Source: Zygophlyctis sp. KS116 (lineage: Eukaryota > Chytridiomycota). From it: a stretch of DNA of 21,053 bases. The stretch is from assembly GCA_054661495.1 (NCBI GenBank), contig BAAFSQ010000173.1, positions 1-21,053 on the forward strand, in the 5' to 3' direction. The position numbers and the translations under genes are program-made. Below are positions 1-9,933 of the stretch, in pieces; the first letter of the stretch is position 1; every line of letters begins with the position of its first letter. Under the pieces are notes generated by a model. That model ran no database searches, was not told where the DNA came from, and saw only the letters and a program-made list of their open reading frames with translations.

Positions 1-47
1 TCTGTGACTAAATGGATGTCAAGACTAAGAATCTATTATTAACTAGT

Positions 48-274
48 CTATTTTAAAACAGAATATTTATAGGAAGTATTATTAATAGATTCTTTCACTG
101 AAAATAACATCAGCCTTTTAACTAACCTTGAGTTTAACATATCACCCTCTTTATTGATTTTAGCAGTCTTCTTTGGAAATTTTACATAAGCAGATACTAT
201 GCGTCTCTTATCCATTATTTTAATCTTTTTCCACTCTTCATCGAGTTCTTTAGTCTTTTCCTTGTAGATCGACA
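48..274 (-). CDS. Doubtful small basic ORF, possibly the last exon of a longer minus-strand gene
   Basis: An open frame of about 75 codons runs on the minus strand and ends at a TAG (48-50). It is rich in Lys and Glu at its start and I recognise no family. The first codon of the open frame is GTG, not ATG. A candidate 27-nt GT-AG intron (275-301, minus strand) lies immediately upstream, so this could be a 3' exon. However, the frame upstream of that intron has no ATG before a stop. The first internal ATG would give a protein of about 55 residues. The base composition resembles coding sequence in the rest of the window, but nothing else supports the call. Confidence 0.25.
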
Positions 275-290
275 CTTAAAAATTGGTTGT

Positions 291-395
291 GTTAAATTTA
301 CAACCGAGGATTTGGAGGATGCTTGGGTGAATTGGGTAATAGAAGATTACCAATCATTCACTGCAGTTAAATTATTTCAATACTTTAAAATCTAA
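291..395 (+). pseudogene. Short relic resembling a hAT-family transposase
   Basis: A plus-strand stretch of about 34 codons ends at a TAA (393-395). Its core WVNWVIEDYQSFTAV resembles the hAT/ZBED transposase segment that typically reads like W-I-I-x-D-x-Q-P-F-x-x-V-E. No zinc-finger BED domain, RNase H-like core or dimerisation domain is visible on either side, and the frame closes at once, so any element is a remnant. The region overlaps the candidate intron of the doubtful minus-strand ORF, so both interpretations cannot be fully right. The match is short and from memory of the family pattern, hence low confidence. Confidence 0.3.
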
Positions 396-605
396 AAAAT
401 TTGCAGTCGTACAAAATAAAAGAAGGAACAATAATAAACAAAAAACGTTGAGTGTAAGATAAAAATGGCATGATGCTTTTCATTTGAATCTAAAAAAGTA
501 TTGATGGTTACAGATCATCCAAGTACTCTGAGACTCATTTTCTTTCGCAAATTAATAACCTCAACCACTCTTGGCTCTAAAATTCCATAAATTCTTAAAG
601 ATTGA
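396..605. other. AT-rich non-coding spacer upstream of the METTL23-like gene
   Basis: No open frame with recognisable content was found on either strand. The stretch contains several A-rich runs and ends with an in-frame TGA (603-605) that touches the ATG at 606. It presumably holds the promoter of the methyltransferase gene, but no clear TATA box or other element could be assigned. Confidence 0.4.
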
Positions 606-1190
606 ATGCATTATTCATCCTTCCCCTGGCCTGCATGCTTTGTATTAAGAGACTACATTCTACAAAATACAAAGTACTTTTACTCTAAAAAAATTCTAGA
701 GATTGGTTGTGGAACTGGACTATTATCTTGCACTCTTTCAAATTTGGGCCTAGACATGACTGCAAGTGATTATACACAAGAAGCTTTGGACTTGTTAAAA
801 ATGGAATCTCAATCTCTAAATTTAAAAATTGAAAGAATTGATTGGAATTTAGAAGATGATTATGTCCGATTTACAGGGGAATTTGATATTATTTTAGGAT
901 CAGATGTATTCTACGATCCAAATGATTTCTTTGCTATTTTAAAACTCATAAAGAAATGTCTAAAACCAAACGGAACGTTTATAACAGCATATCATGAAAG
1001 GAATATGACATTTTCAATTACTTTTCTCTTGGAGAAACTATGTTTAAGAGCTCGGAAACTTTCAAACTCTGATAGCATTTTCTTGTATGAAATTTCTAAA
1101 AAAGGAAATTTTAAGAAATTTGGATTTCAAAGGCCTGGTTCTAAAAAGGCAAGAATTATCAAAGTCTCGAGAAAACCAGATTCTCAATAA
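606..1190 (+). CDS. METTL23: METTL23-like class I SAM-dependent protein methyltransferase
   Basis: This 194-residue single-exon protein is a Rossmann-fold methyltransferase of the METTL21-23 group. The N-terminal WPA (residues 8-10) followed by VLRDYI matches the W-P-x-A/x-x-L segment of METTL23. Motif I is LEIGCGTG (31-38), which binds S-adenosylmethionine. The acidic motif ASDYTQEAL follows at 53-61, and DIILGSDVFYDPNDF (94-108) is the typical post-II segment of this group. Length matches human METTL23 (about 190 aa). The ATG follows directly after an in-frame TGA, which fixes the start. METTL23 homologues methylate protein side chains; the substrate here is unknown. The last 35 codons overlap the next gene in a different frame. 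Confidence 0.75.
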   Translation: MHYSSFPWPACFVLRDYILQNTKYFYSKKILEIGCGTGLLSCTLSNLGLDMTASDYTQEALDLLKMESQSLNLKIERIDWNLEDDYVRFTGEFDIILGSDVFYDPNDFFAILKLIKKCLKPNGTFITAYHERNMTFSITFLLEKLCLRARKLSNSDSIFLYEISKKGNFKKFGFQRPGSKKARIIKVSRKPDSQ

Positions 1191-1947
1191 TGAATTAAAG
1201 GCAATTTTAGCACAACAAGAATATAAAATTGAAAGAATTACTACAAAGTCTAGCACAAACTTACTGGAAAAAATAATAAAATATGAAAATGTACATGAAA
1301 TAAGGGACTTAAATGAATTATATTCTAGATTAAATCAAGGAAGAAGGATATATAGGATTTTTCATGAAAATTGGAAGGAAGAACCGCTAGTTTTTACAGA
1401 AATTGCTTTAATGAATAACATAGCAACAAGTATGAATCAAATATTTCAAAATCATTCACTTAAAGACCCAAAAGTTGTAGTTTTCTACTCTATCAATTCG
1501 ACGCAACCGGGGCTATCAGGTTTAGGATTAGGAGAAATGATGATTAAAGGCGTCTCAAAGGATTTAGCTACAGAATTCAAGAGTTTAAAAACTTTTTGTA
1601 CATTGTCTCCAATAGTTGGATTTGTAGATTGGTTGAAAGAAGATCAAAAAATTGGAAATTCTTTAAAATCGCCACTTGATAAAGAAACGCTACTTTCTAA
1701 ATGTAAGGAATATATTTTACATGCTAAAAAAGAAAAATATGCAATGGATCCAGTTACAAATTTTCATGTTAGAAATGGAGCAGAATTTTATCAAATTAAT
1801 TGGAATGCAGACACTTCAAAGAAAGGAATTGAAAAGTCTTTTGGACTAATGGCAAATTATATATATCCCATGGATAGGTTGGAAGAGAATACTAGGAATT
1901 ATATAGAATCGGGGATTGTTAATGAATTTCCACGGCAAAAAATATAG
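1087..1947 (+). CDS. MLYCD: Malonyl-CoA decarboxylase, N-terminally short
   Basis: The protein (286 aa as read) covers the catalytic domain of malonyl-CoA decarboxylase, which converts malonyl-CoA to acetyl-CoA and CO2 in mitochondria, peroxisomes or cytosol. Family signatures are VVFYSINSTQPGLSG (131-145), LGEMMIKG (148-155), LSPIVGF with Ser174 (173-179), YAMDPVTNFHVRNGA with His227 (218-232) and GLMANYIYPMDR (253-264). Ser and His of these motifs form the active site in characterised enzymes. The family's N-terminal helical domain is largely missing: similarity begins around residues 15-50. The first ATG (1087) lies inside the preceding gene, 104 nt before its stop, in another frame. The C-terminus is also uncertain: after the TAG at 1945-1947 a coding-like frame continues to 2057. 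It would be reached by a one-base insertion in the A6 run at 1937-1942 or by a 44-nt intron starting at 1918. Confidence 0.75.
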   Translation: MKFLKKEILRNLDFKGLVLKRQELSKSRENQILNNELKAILAQQEYKIERITTKSSTNLLEKIIKYENVHEIRDLNELYSRLNQGRRIYRIFHENWKEEPLVFTEIALMNNIATSMNQIFQNHSLKDPKVVVFYSINSTQPGLSGLGLGEMMIKGVSKDLATEFKSLKTFCTLSPIVGFVDWLKEDQKIGNSLKSPLDKETLLSKCKEYILHAKKEKYAMDPVTNFHVRNGAEFYQINWNADTSKKGIEKSFGLMANYIYPMDRLEENTRNYIESGIVNEFPRQKI

Positions 1948-2057
1948 AAAATGCTCTCAAGATTTTGTATGACGTGGCTGATTTGACTCTCTCTAAAATT
2001 CAGGAATTCAAGAAATCTGTAGAGTCTGATTATCTTTTGTGTTTTGGTAAACACTAA

Positions 2058-2170
2058 AATATATTTAATTTTATCATCTTTATAAAGTAATTAACGAAAT
2101 CTTTATAGAGTCGGAATGCGTTTGGCCAGAACAATGGTAGAGGATCAGGTTGACAAACAAAAATTTGAAA
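2058..2170 (+). promoter_or_regulatory. Presumed CHD1 promoter with a TATA-like box
   Basis: This 113-base gap separates the malonyl-CoA decarboxylase region from the CHD1 start codon. TATAAAG lies at 2091-2097, about 75 bases before the ATG, a plausible position for a TATA box in a fungus-like genome. No other element could be assigned. The same short sequence can occur by chance in AT-rich DNA. Confidence 0.3.
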
Positions 2171-5100
2171 ATGTCAAAATTAGACTTTGCAGAACTTGAT
2201 CCAGAATTGTATGGACTGCGAAGATCAGGAAGGTCCGCAATAGCAACTTACAAGGTACCTGACAATAGCTTAGTCGTAGAATGTCTCGGAATCAGATGGC
2301 TCGTCAGAATCTGATTCTGAGAATAATTTCTCGGACAGATCAGAGTCTGAAAGATCAAGTCTTGGAGAGAGAAAAGAATTCAAAAAAATTAAAGTTAAGC
2401 ATTCCACACAACAATCAAAGAAAAAAGACGAGTCGGAATCAGAGTCGGAAGGAATGGGAGATGCTATATCTTATTATTCAAAAGAAGTCGATGACTTGCT
2501 GGGAGATATGAGTGACTCAGACGCTATGAAAACTAAAAAGTCAAGGGCAAAGAGCTTAGCCGAAGACGCCGATGAAGAAGAAGATCAAATGGTGGTAGAT
2601 TTAGTTGTAGATCATAGATGTACTGTCAATAATGGAGTTAATTAAATAGATGCGATAGATCCAGAGACCAATGAACCAGGAGAAATGGAATTATTGATCA
2701 AATGGAAGAATTTATCACATAGACATTCAACTTGGGAACCTCTTTCAGGATTAAAAGGTCTCAAAGGACATAGAAAAGTTGAAAACTTTTATAAGAAAGT
2801 GTTGCAAGATCAAGCATATAGAGAACATCCCTCAACGTCTCCAGATGAAATTGAGCAATTGGAAATCGAATTAGATTTGCACAGAGAACTTTTACAAGAT
2901 TATAGGAAATGTGATCGAGTCATTGCTTCAAGAATTGTAGAGCCAAATGAGAAAAATGAAGATGGTGGCGTTGAATATCTGTGTAAGTGGTTGAGGTTGC
3001 CATATTCTGACGTAACTTGGGAGTCTGCGGACGAAATATCAGGTGAATTTCAGCAAGAAATTGATGATTTTTTGGATAGAAACCAATCTACAAATTTACC
3101 TTTTAAGTCTGATACTTTTTTGAAAAAGAGAAGTGAATATAAGCCATTTCAAAAACAACCCGAATATTTATCTGGTGGAGAATTACGAGACTTTCAAATT
3201 GTTGGTGTGAATTGGATGGCACACTTGTGGCATAATGATTTAAATGGAATTTTAGCAGATGAAATGGTAATTATTTCATTATTGATTGGTAGGGATTGGG
3301 TAAAACCGTTCAAACTATATCATTTTTATCTTATCTCTTTCATAGTCAACATGTCTATGGTCCTTTTCTTGTGGTAGTTCCTTTATCTACAATAGGAGCT
3401 TGGGAGAGAGAGTTTAAAAAATGGGCTCCTGATATGAATGTGATTTGTTATCATGGATCATCAGACTCCAGAGAAGTGATTCGTGAATTCGAATTTTATG
3501 ATTCAAAAGGAAGGTTGAAATTCAATGTTATATTGACTACTTATGAATTGGTTCTCAAAGACAAGGATAGCCTCGGGGACATTAAGTGGGCATTTTTGGC
3601 TGTTGATGAGGCTCATCGCTTGAAAAATCAAGAGTCGCAGCTCCATGAAGCTCTAAAAGACTTTTTTACAGCCAACAGACTTCTAATCACAGGTACCCCT
3701 CTGCAAAATACGGTTAAGGAATTATTATCTCTAATTCAGTTTCTTATGCCAGGAAAGTTTGCTGAATTTGAAAACTTTGAAATCGATGTTGCATCTGATG
3801 ATCAAGAGGAAAAGATTCGTGATCTGCAGAATAAGCTTAAGGATTTTATGCTTAGGCGTCTTAAAAAAGATGTTGTGAAAATTTTGCCTCAAAAAACAGA
3901 ACGTATTCTCCGTGTAGATCTCTCCCCCTTGCAGCTAGAATTTTACAAAGCTGTATTCACAAAGAATTTTTCTGTATTAAGAAATAATCTTGGCGGCGGA
4001 AAGCAAGTTTCTTTGCAAAATATTGCCATGGAGCTCAAAAAAGCATGTAATCATCCATATTTGTTTCCGAACGCTGAGTCAGAGGGACTATCACGTGAGG
4101 AGGCTATGAAGGGATTGATAATGAATTCTGGAAAGATGGCTCTACTGGACAAACTTCTTGCCCGCCTGCGCCAAGATGGCCATCGTGTTTTGATATTTTC
4201 ACAGATGGTGCGTATGCTCAACATTCTTTCCGATTATATGAATTATCGTGGTTATACTTTCCAAAGACTAGACGGTACTACTGGATCTGAGGCTCGTAAA
4301 AGATCAATGGAGCATTTCAATGCTCCCAATTCTACAGATTTTGTATTTTTATTGTCTACTAGAGCAGGTGGTCTAGGAATAAACTTAGAAACGGCTGATA
4401 CTGTCATTTTATTTGATTTGGATTGGAATCCTCAAAATGATCTTCAGGCGATAGCTAGAGCCCATAGAATCGGGCAGAAAAAACCAGTTAATGTCTACAG
4501 ATTTGTCTCAAAGGATTCAATTGAAGAAGAAATTCTTGAAAGAGCAAAACGAAAGATGGTTTTGGAATATTGCATTATTAAACAAATGGATACTTCAGGT
4601 CTCGGAGTACTCAAAGGCAGAAAGAGTATTAAGACAAATTCTTTTTCAACGGAAGAATTGCAAGCAATTTTAAAGTTTGGCGCCCAGCATCTATTTAAAA
4701 ATGAAACAAATGCTGAATCAGTACCTGTGAATGCAGATGGAGCCGCTGCTGCTCCCATTCCTCAGGTCAATACTCTTGAGCAGCTTAATCTTGATGACGT
4801 TCTTGCAAGGGCCGAGGTACATCAGGATGTTGAAGAAACTGGCGAAGCGCTGGGTTCGACAGAGTTTTTAGAGCAATTTAATGTTCAAGATGTTGCACTG
4901 GATCAGTTAGAGTGGGAAGACTTAATTCCAGAGCATCTACGTGACAAAAAAGAAGAACAAGAACGGCAAGCTGAACTTCTAGATATGTTGGCTGGGAGAC
5001 GGCGGACTACAATTATGTATAAGAATGAAGGTACTGTTGACGATGGAGATGGTAGGAAAAAGAGGAAGAAAAGCACTAAAAGCAAATCCAAAGCCAAGAA

Positions 5101-6259
5101 AGTGGATTCAACGCCCCCTGATGAATTCAAAGAAAAGGACATCCGAGCTCTTAGTCGTGCTTTACTAAAGTTTGGTGATATAGAACTTAGATATGATGAA
5201 ATCGCACAGGATTGTGATTTCATTGGTAGAAAAGACAAGGAAGCAGTTATTTCTATTGCTAAAGAGTATATAAACACAGCCAGAGAAGAGCTTCAAGCCG
5301 ACGAAAAAGATCAGACATCATCAAAAGCTGCAAAGAATCGAGCTGTCATGTTTACATTCAGTGGAGTCCCGTTAAATAATGCTGTTATTATTAATCAAAG
5401 AGTTTCAGATCTCAGCTTTTTGGCAGCTCGTTTGCAAGGTCAAAGTTTACTCAATTTTCGCATACCATGGGATGTCCGTCCGGTCACAAATTGGAAGCCT
5501 TCTTGGAACTCTAGAGATGATGCGATGCTTCTAGTTGGTATTTATAAGCATGGATTTGGATCCTGGGAAGCAATTCAGCTTGATGAAAAGCTACCATTCA
5601 AAAACAAATTTTTTCTAAATTCCGCCGATAATGATAAAGACTTGCCAAAAGCATCCCACATAGCTAGAAGAGGAGAATACTTGATTAAAGCTTTAAGAGA
5701 AAAAGAAGAGAATAGATCCTCAAATACCACTAAAAAACAAGGTTCAAAAACATCTCCATCCAACAAAGCCTCTAGTGTTGAAAAAACATCCAGAACAAAG
5801 TCAAGAGTAAAAGAAACAGCATCAAATTCAAAACGTACCATATCTGACTCTGATCAAAAAAAGAAAAAAATCAAAGAAAGTCGACCAACAACTGATGAAG
5901 AGTGGTGCAGAAAATCAATGAAACCATTAAGGCCTTTTCTTAAAGATTTGGAACCAGAAATGGAAAATAAGGAAGGAAAAGTCAAGGTCACATTTATCAA
6001 GGATAGTCTTTTAAGAATTGGATCTTTTATTGCATCAATCACCAGCCCCACAGAAGAAGGCAAAGTTAATGAAGCATGGGAGTATGTATCAGTGTTTTGG
6101 CCAGGAAATGCTCCAGGAAGCTCTTTACGTCAAATGTTTCAGAAGCTTTCAGTGGCCGAGCCTCGGTCTGCTGATCCAGAGATTAAGGGTCTAGACTCAA
6201 AGGCTCCACTTGATAAGCGGCGATTAGACTTTGTTAGAAAATCTCAAAACGGCAAATAA
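2171..6259 (+). CDS. CHD1: Chromodomain helicase CHD1 (nucleosome-spacing remodeller)
   Basis: Exons 2171-2254, 2280-2619, 2650-3266 and 3293-6259 join to 1335 residues, separated by introns of 25, 30 and 26 nt. The start is supported by [13 protein letters not shown] near the N-terminus, like yeast Chd1. A Ser/Glu-rich acidic region follows, then two chromodomains (about 132-215 and 230-283; [16 protein letters not shown] carries the aromatic-cage Trp residues). The SNF2 ATPase has Walker A DEMGLGKT (345-352, created by splicing across the third intron), DEAH (452-455), [10 protein letters not shown] (702-711) and [11 protein letters not shown] (732-742). A SANT-SLIDE DNA-binding region lies at about 957-1125 and a CHCT/DUF4208 domain at about 1213-1305. 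Length is close to yeast Chd1 (1468 aa). CHD1 slides and spaces nucleosomes over transcribed genes and recognises histone H3 tails. Confidence 0.93.
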
Positions 6260-6301
6260 ATCTATTGGAAAATAAATAATTTTTTGCCTTGATATTCCTA
6301 A

Positions 6302-6947
6302 ATGCAAGAAACAGATGATATTCTTGATATGTTGGATTCATTCATTCTAGTAACTAACAGCATGGCTATTGATCAAAATAATGGAAAAGGTCAATACGCA
6401 AAGTCAGGAAATATAGATAAGCTCTTATCAGCGCGTCCAATGCAATTCATTGACGCTTCGACTCAAACTAATGGAGGATTCTATTGTACAGCACCAATCA
6501 TTAATGATTCTCAGTTATTAGGAAAGGAAATTATTCTTGAGGATGAATGCATGGATCATGATATTGTTCTTGTATCAAATCGCAGATTAAATGACGCTGA
6601 AAACCTTTTAATTGATGCTTGGACTCATACAAATACTCAAGGATTTTTTTACTCATGGCCAAAAATCACAGATGATGAATTATCAGATGATGACACCTTG
6701 TTTGATGAGGAGTGTGGGTCTAAAATAAGTGAATCTGATCAATACTCAATTTTCAGGGACAATTTAAATCAATTGATTCAAAAAATGCGTGCTATGATGA
6801 TTCCAATCTTACACAGAGGACGACTGTATGATGCAGTACAGTTCTGGAAAATGAGAATTATAGTGGGTATTCATTATGGATCCATATATTTTAAAAGAAT
6901 GGGATGCATTGTATTATTTTCTGGTAAATTTGTCATTGATTATTTGA
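6302..6947 (+). CDS. Unknown acidic protein, probably two exons
   Basis: The frame opens with ATG 42 bases after the CHD1 stop. I do not recognise the family. Two models exist. Unspliced, the frame runs to a TAG at 6965-6967 (221 aa). With a 28-nt GT-AG intron (6836-6863, phase 0), the second exon encodes a more protein-like tail (WVFIMDPYILKEWDALYYFL) and ends at a TGA at 6945-6947, giving 205 residues. I prefer the spliced form because its intron size fits the neighbours and its tail is better balanced in composition. The protein has an acidic patch (DDELSDDDTLFDEE) and no membrane segment or signal peptide. It converges with the CSB gene, leaving about 26 bases between the stops. Confidence 0.55.
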
Positions 6948-6973
6948 CGAATTGGTTGATAAACTAGTGTTAG

Positions 6974-9804
6974 CTATATAAATTCTTCTTTGAGAATCCA
7001 AATACCATCTGGATGGTCTTCCTGTTTAGAAAATGTTGAAATTTCCTTTAAAAGTTGGCGGAAAACTGGGATTCCCATTGATGTTGCTTGATCATTGAAT
7101 TTCTTGATCAATTCTGAGCTTGGTGAGCTATGATTTGGTTGCTCTAATAAATATGATTGGATTTCGGCGATTAATTCTACTGATTTTTCATAGTTTGTGT
7201 TTGAATTGGTTAAATTACGTATTATACTGGATTTCTGTGGGGCAGGCAAAGTTTGTTGAACTTTTCCAAACGTTGGTCTTGCCTTCTTAGTCATGGATGG
7301 AGCACCGACAGTACCATTTTTTCCTGTCCAGGTAGGGGCAAATTCTTCACGACCTGTCCCACGCACCCTTTTTCTGCTCCGACGGAGAGCCAATGCGGCT
7401 TCTTTTGCCACCTTACTAGCTTCCTTTTCCACATAAATATCTTGAACTGATGAAGATGACACAATCGCATCATGCTTTAAAGCAGAATGCACACCAGTCG
7501 AGCTAAATAATGCATCTAATATTCTTGAATCTTCATCTGCGTTTTCTCCCACATCTTCTGTCGGCGCCTTAAATTCTTCAATCTATAATTAACATAATGA
7601 AGAAATACTTTAGAAACTCCTTCAACCGTAGTCAAATCATCTTTGGATTTGGATCTCACATTCACATCTTCCCCAAATAATGCTGAAGTTTCCGTTTCAT
7701 GTTCATCTTGATTTCCCAACGTAAATAGATCATGGAGGTCGTTACTCTTAAAGAATCGACGCTGTTTAGGATCTTGTAGAATCTTTTGAGATAAAAACTC
7801 TTTAAATATTTGTCTTTGATATATCTTTTCCTCGATTGTGCCAGAGACCATTAGGCGATATATTGTAACGTCTCTTTTCTGGCCCAACCTCCAAGCTCTT
7901 TCTCTTGCTTGTGAATCAGATGCAGGATTCCAATCTGGATCATATAAGATAATTCTATTAGCGCCAGTAAGATTAATTCCAAGTCCTCCTACTTTTGTGG
8001 TTAACAAAAATATAAATATATCCGGCGATTCGTTAAATTTATCAACCAATTCACTGCGGTCCTTGATAGGAGTAGTCCCATCCATCCGAAGATATCTATA
8101 TCCATTATTCCTAATCATTTCTTCAATAATATCCTGCATTTGACGAGTTTGACAAAACAAAAGCACTTTATGACCTTCGCCTTTCCAAATAGGTAGAAGC
8201 GCCTGCACCACTTTCATTTTACCAGAGCGCTCTGGATCACCATAGTTTTTGACTTTAATTGAGCTGTCTCTTAAAGATAAAAGATCTGGATGGTTGCAAA
8301 TCTTTCGAAGTATATCAATTCCTTTCAATTTAGCCAACATTAACTTACCAGAAAGGGCATGCTGCTGCCCGTGTAATATATTACCAACTTCTCCTGATGC
8401 CAAATATCTCTTATAAGCTTTTTTCTGAAAATCTGTTAATCTACAAAACAAAACTTGTTCCGTCTTTTTCGGGAGAGAAGCTGCAACATCTCTTTTAAGT
8501 CTTTGGATCAAGTATGGCGAAATTAAATCTTTTAATACTGCTGCACACTTATGAGCCGTTCTTACCTGTACAACAGAAGCATTTGCATATCCTCCATGAG
8601 AAATAGGTATTGCAAATTCAGCCTGAAATACTGGTAATGTTCCAAGCCTTCCTGGAAATACAAAGTCATATAATGACCACAATTCTATCAAATTATTTTG
8701 AATTGGTGTTCCAGAAAGTATAATTCTATGGCAAGTTCTCACCTGTTTTGCAGTGATTGTAATATCAGCATCCGGATTTCTAATTTTATGTCCTTCATCT
8801 AAAAAAGCATAAGCCCAATTTACTGGTAAAATATCAGCTCTATAGCTTCTTAATCCTTCATAAGTTGTAATTATAACATGACCATTTTTTACGATATAAT
8901 CAATCATTTTCTTAACTTTAGGAGAAGATTTATCATTAGATTTTCTTTTAGATTTTGAAGAATAGTCATCATCAGAAGAATAAACATCATATTTCTGACT
9001 AGAAGATGATTTAAACATTCCTGAGCCAGAATTATGCAATACAACAACTCTTAATGGCGGCCACCATTCATGAAATTCCTGAACCCATTGTTTCATAATT
9101 GTAGCAGGAGAAACAATCAATACTGGCCCCTCCAACTTTCTTGAATGCGAAAGAGCTGCTAAAAAGGCAATCACTTGAATAGTTTTTCCCAATCCCATTT
9201 CATCACCAATAATTCCACCAACTTCTTGATGATGCAATTCTAATAACCATTTAACACAAGTTTTCTGATATTTAAAGAGTCTATGATACACATCACCAGG
9301 AATATGAACCCCATGTCCCAAATTCCCAGATTTATGAATTGGATGCGACTTAAAAATCTCTTGATCTATATCAGAATCATTTCCACTACGTGTTTTAGCC
9401 CAATTCTCTAATCTAGATTTAAAACTTAATTCATCTCCATCATCTAAATATCTATCTGCCTGCCATGTATTCTGTTTTATATCTGTAAAAGAATCCTGTT
9501 CATCCAACATTTCCTCCTTTGAGTTAACATTTGAATTTGATTGTTCAGGCGGTAAGGTCAAGGTTTTCAAAAACCCCAAGTCTGCATTTAAATCTTGCAA
9601 TTCTTCCTTGAGTGCATTCTTCTTTGCCAGAGTTATATTTTCCTTTTTTAAATTCTCTAGTATTTTATCTTTTTTTGCATTTAATTTTGAAATTTGAGAA
9701 TTTTTGATTTCTAATTCTTTTTCTTTGAGTTTCTCATTAAATTCCAGAGTGATTTTCTCATGCAAACTAGACTCTGAAGTGACTTTAAGAACAAACTGTT
9801 CCAT
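6974..9804 (-). CDS. ERCC6: CSB/Rad26 (ERCC6) SNF2 ATPase of transcription-coupled repair
   Basis: Exons 9804-7609 and 7582-6974 join across a 26-nt intron (7583-7608, phase 0) to 934 residues. A coiled N-terminus (about 15-80) precedes a SNF2 ATPase: Walker A DEMGLGKT (201-208), DEGH box (336-339), SGTPIQN (364-370), TTKVGGLGIN (602-611) and QARERAWRLGQ (632-642). The second exon carries CSB-specific features: GVHSALKHDAIV, the PTWTGKNG segment, and a C-terminal winged-helix-like region ending in GIWILKEEF, all matching the end of human CSB. This separates it from other SNF2 proteins. CSB binds RNA polymerase II stalled at DNA lesions and recruits repair factors. The protein is shorter than human CSB (about 1490 aa), as in yeast Rad26 (1085 aa). 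A short gap of 129 bases separates its start from divergent Sec17. Confidence 0.93.
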
Positions 9805-9933
9805 TCTTTACAATTCCTGACAAGTCTAACCTAGGCTTTGACCTAAATCAAAAACAGTTTAAACTTGAAATTGTCAAACCTGGCCAGTGCCACCGACTCT
9901 AAACTTGCCCGTGACACTGAATTTAACCGTGAA
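9805..9933. promoter_or_regulatory. Divergent promoter region between CSB and Sec17
   Basis: The two start codons, 9804 on the minus strand and 9934 on the plus strand, point away from each other, so both promoters must lie in these 129 bases or extend into the genes. No convincing TATA box was seen. The plus-strand frame is open back to 9865 but contains no ATG before 9934. Confidence 0.5.

Noticed and set aside
1041-1074. 34-nt intron fusing the methyltransferase to malonyl-CoA decarboxylase
   Set aside because: It is possible in frame, but it would delete the METTL23-like C-terminal strand, and such a fusion is not known to me. Kept only as an alternative.
3267-3377. Continuation of the CHD1 third-exon frame without splicing
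   Set aside because: Splicing the 26-nt intron restores the Walker A motif DEMGLGKT exactly; the unspliced tail has no helicase content.
4495-6063. Several open frames antisense to CHD1
   Set aside because: They mirror the codon bias of CHD1, have no family features and lie opposite conserved CHD1 domains.
7253-8143. Plus-strand open frames opposite CSB
   Set aside because: They are shadows of conserved CSB motifs on the minus strand.
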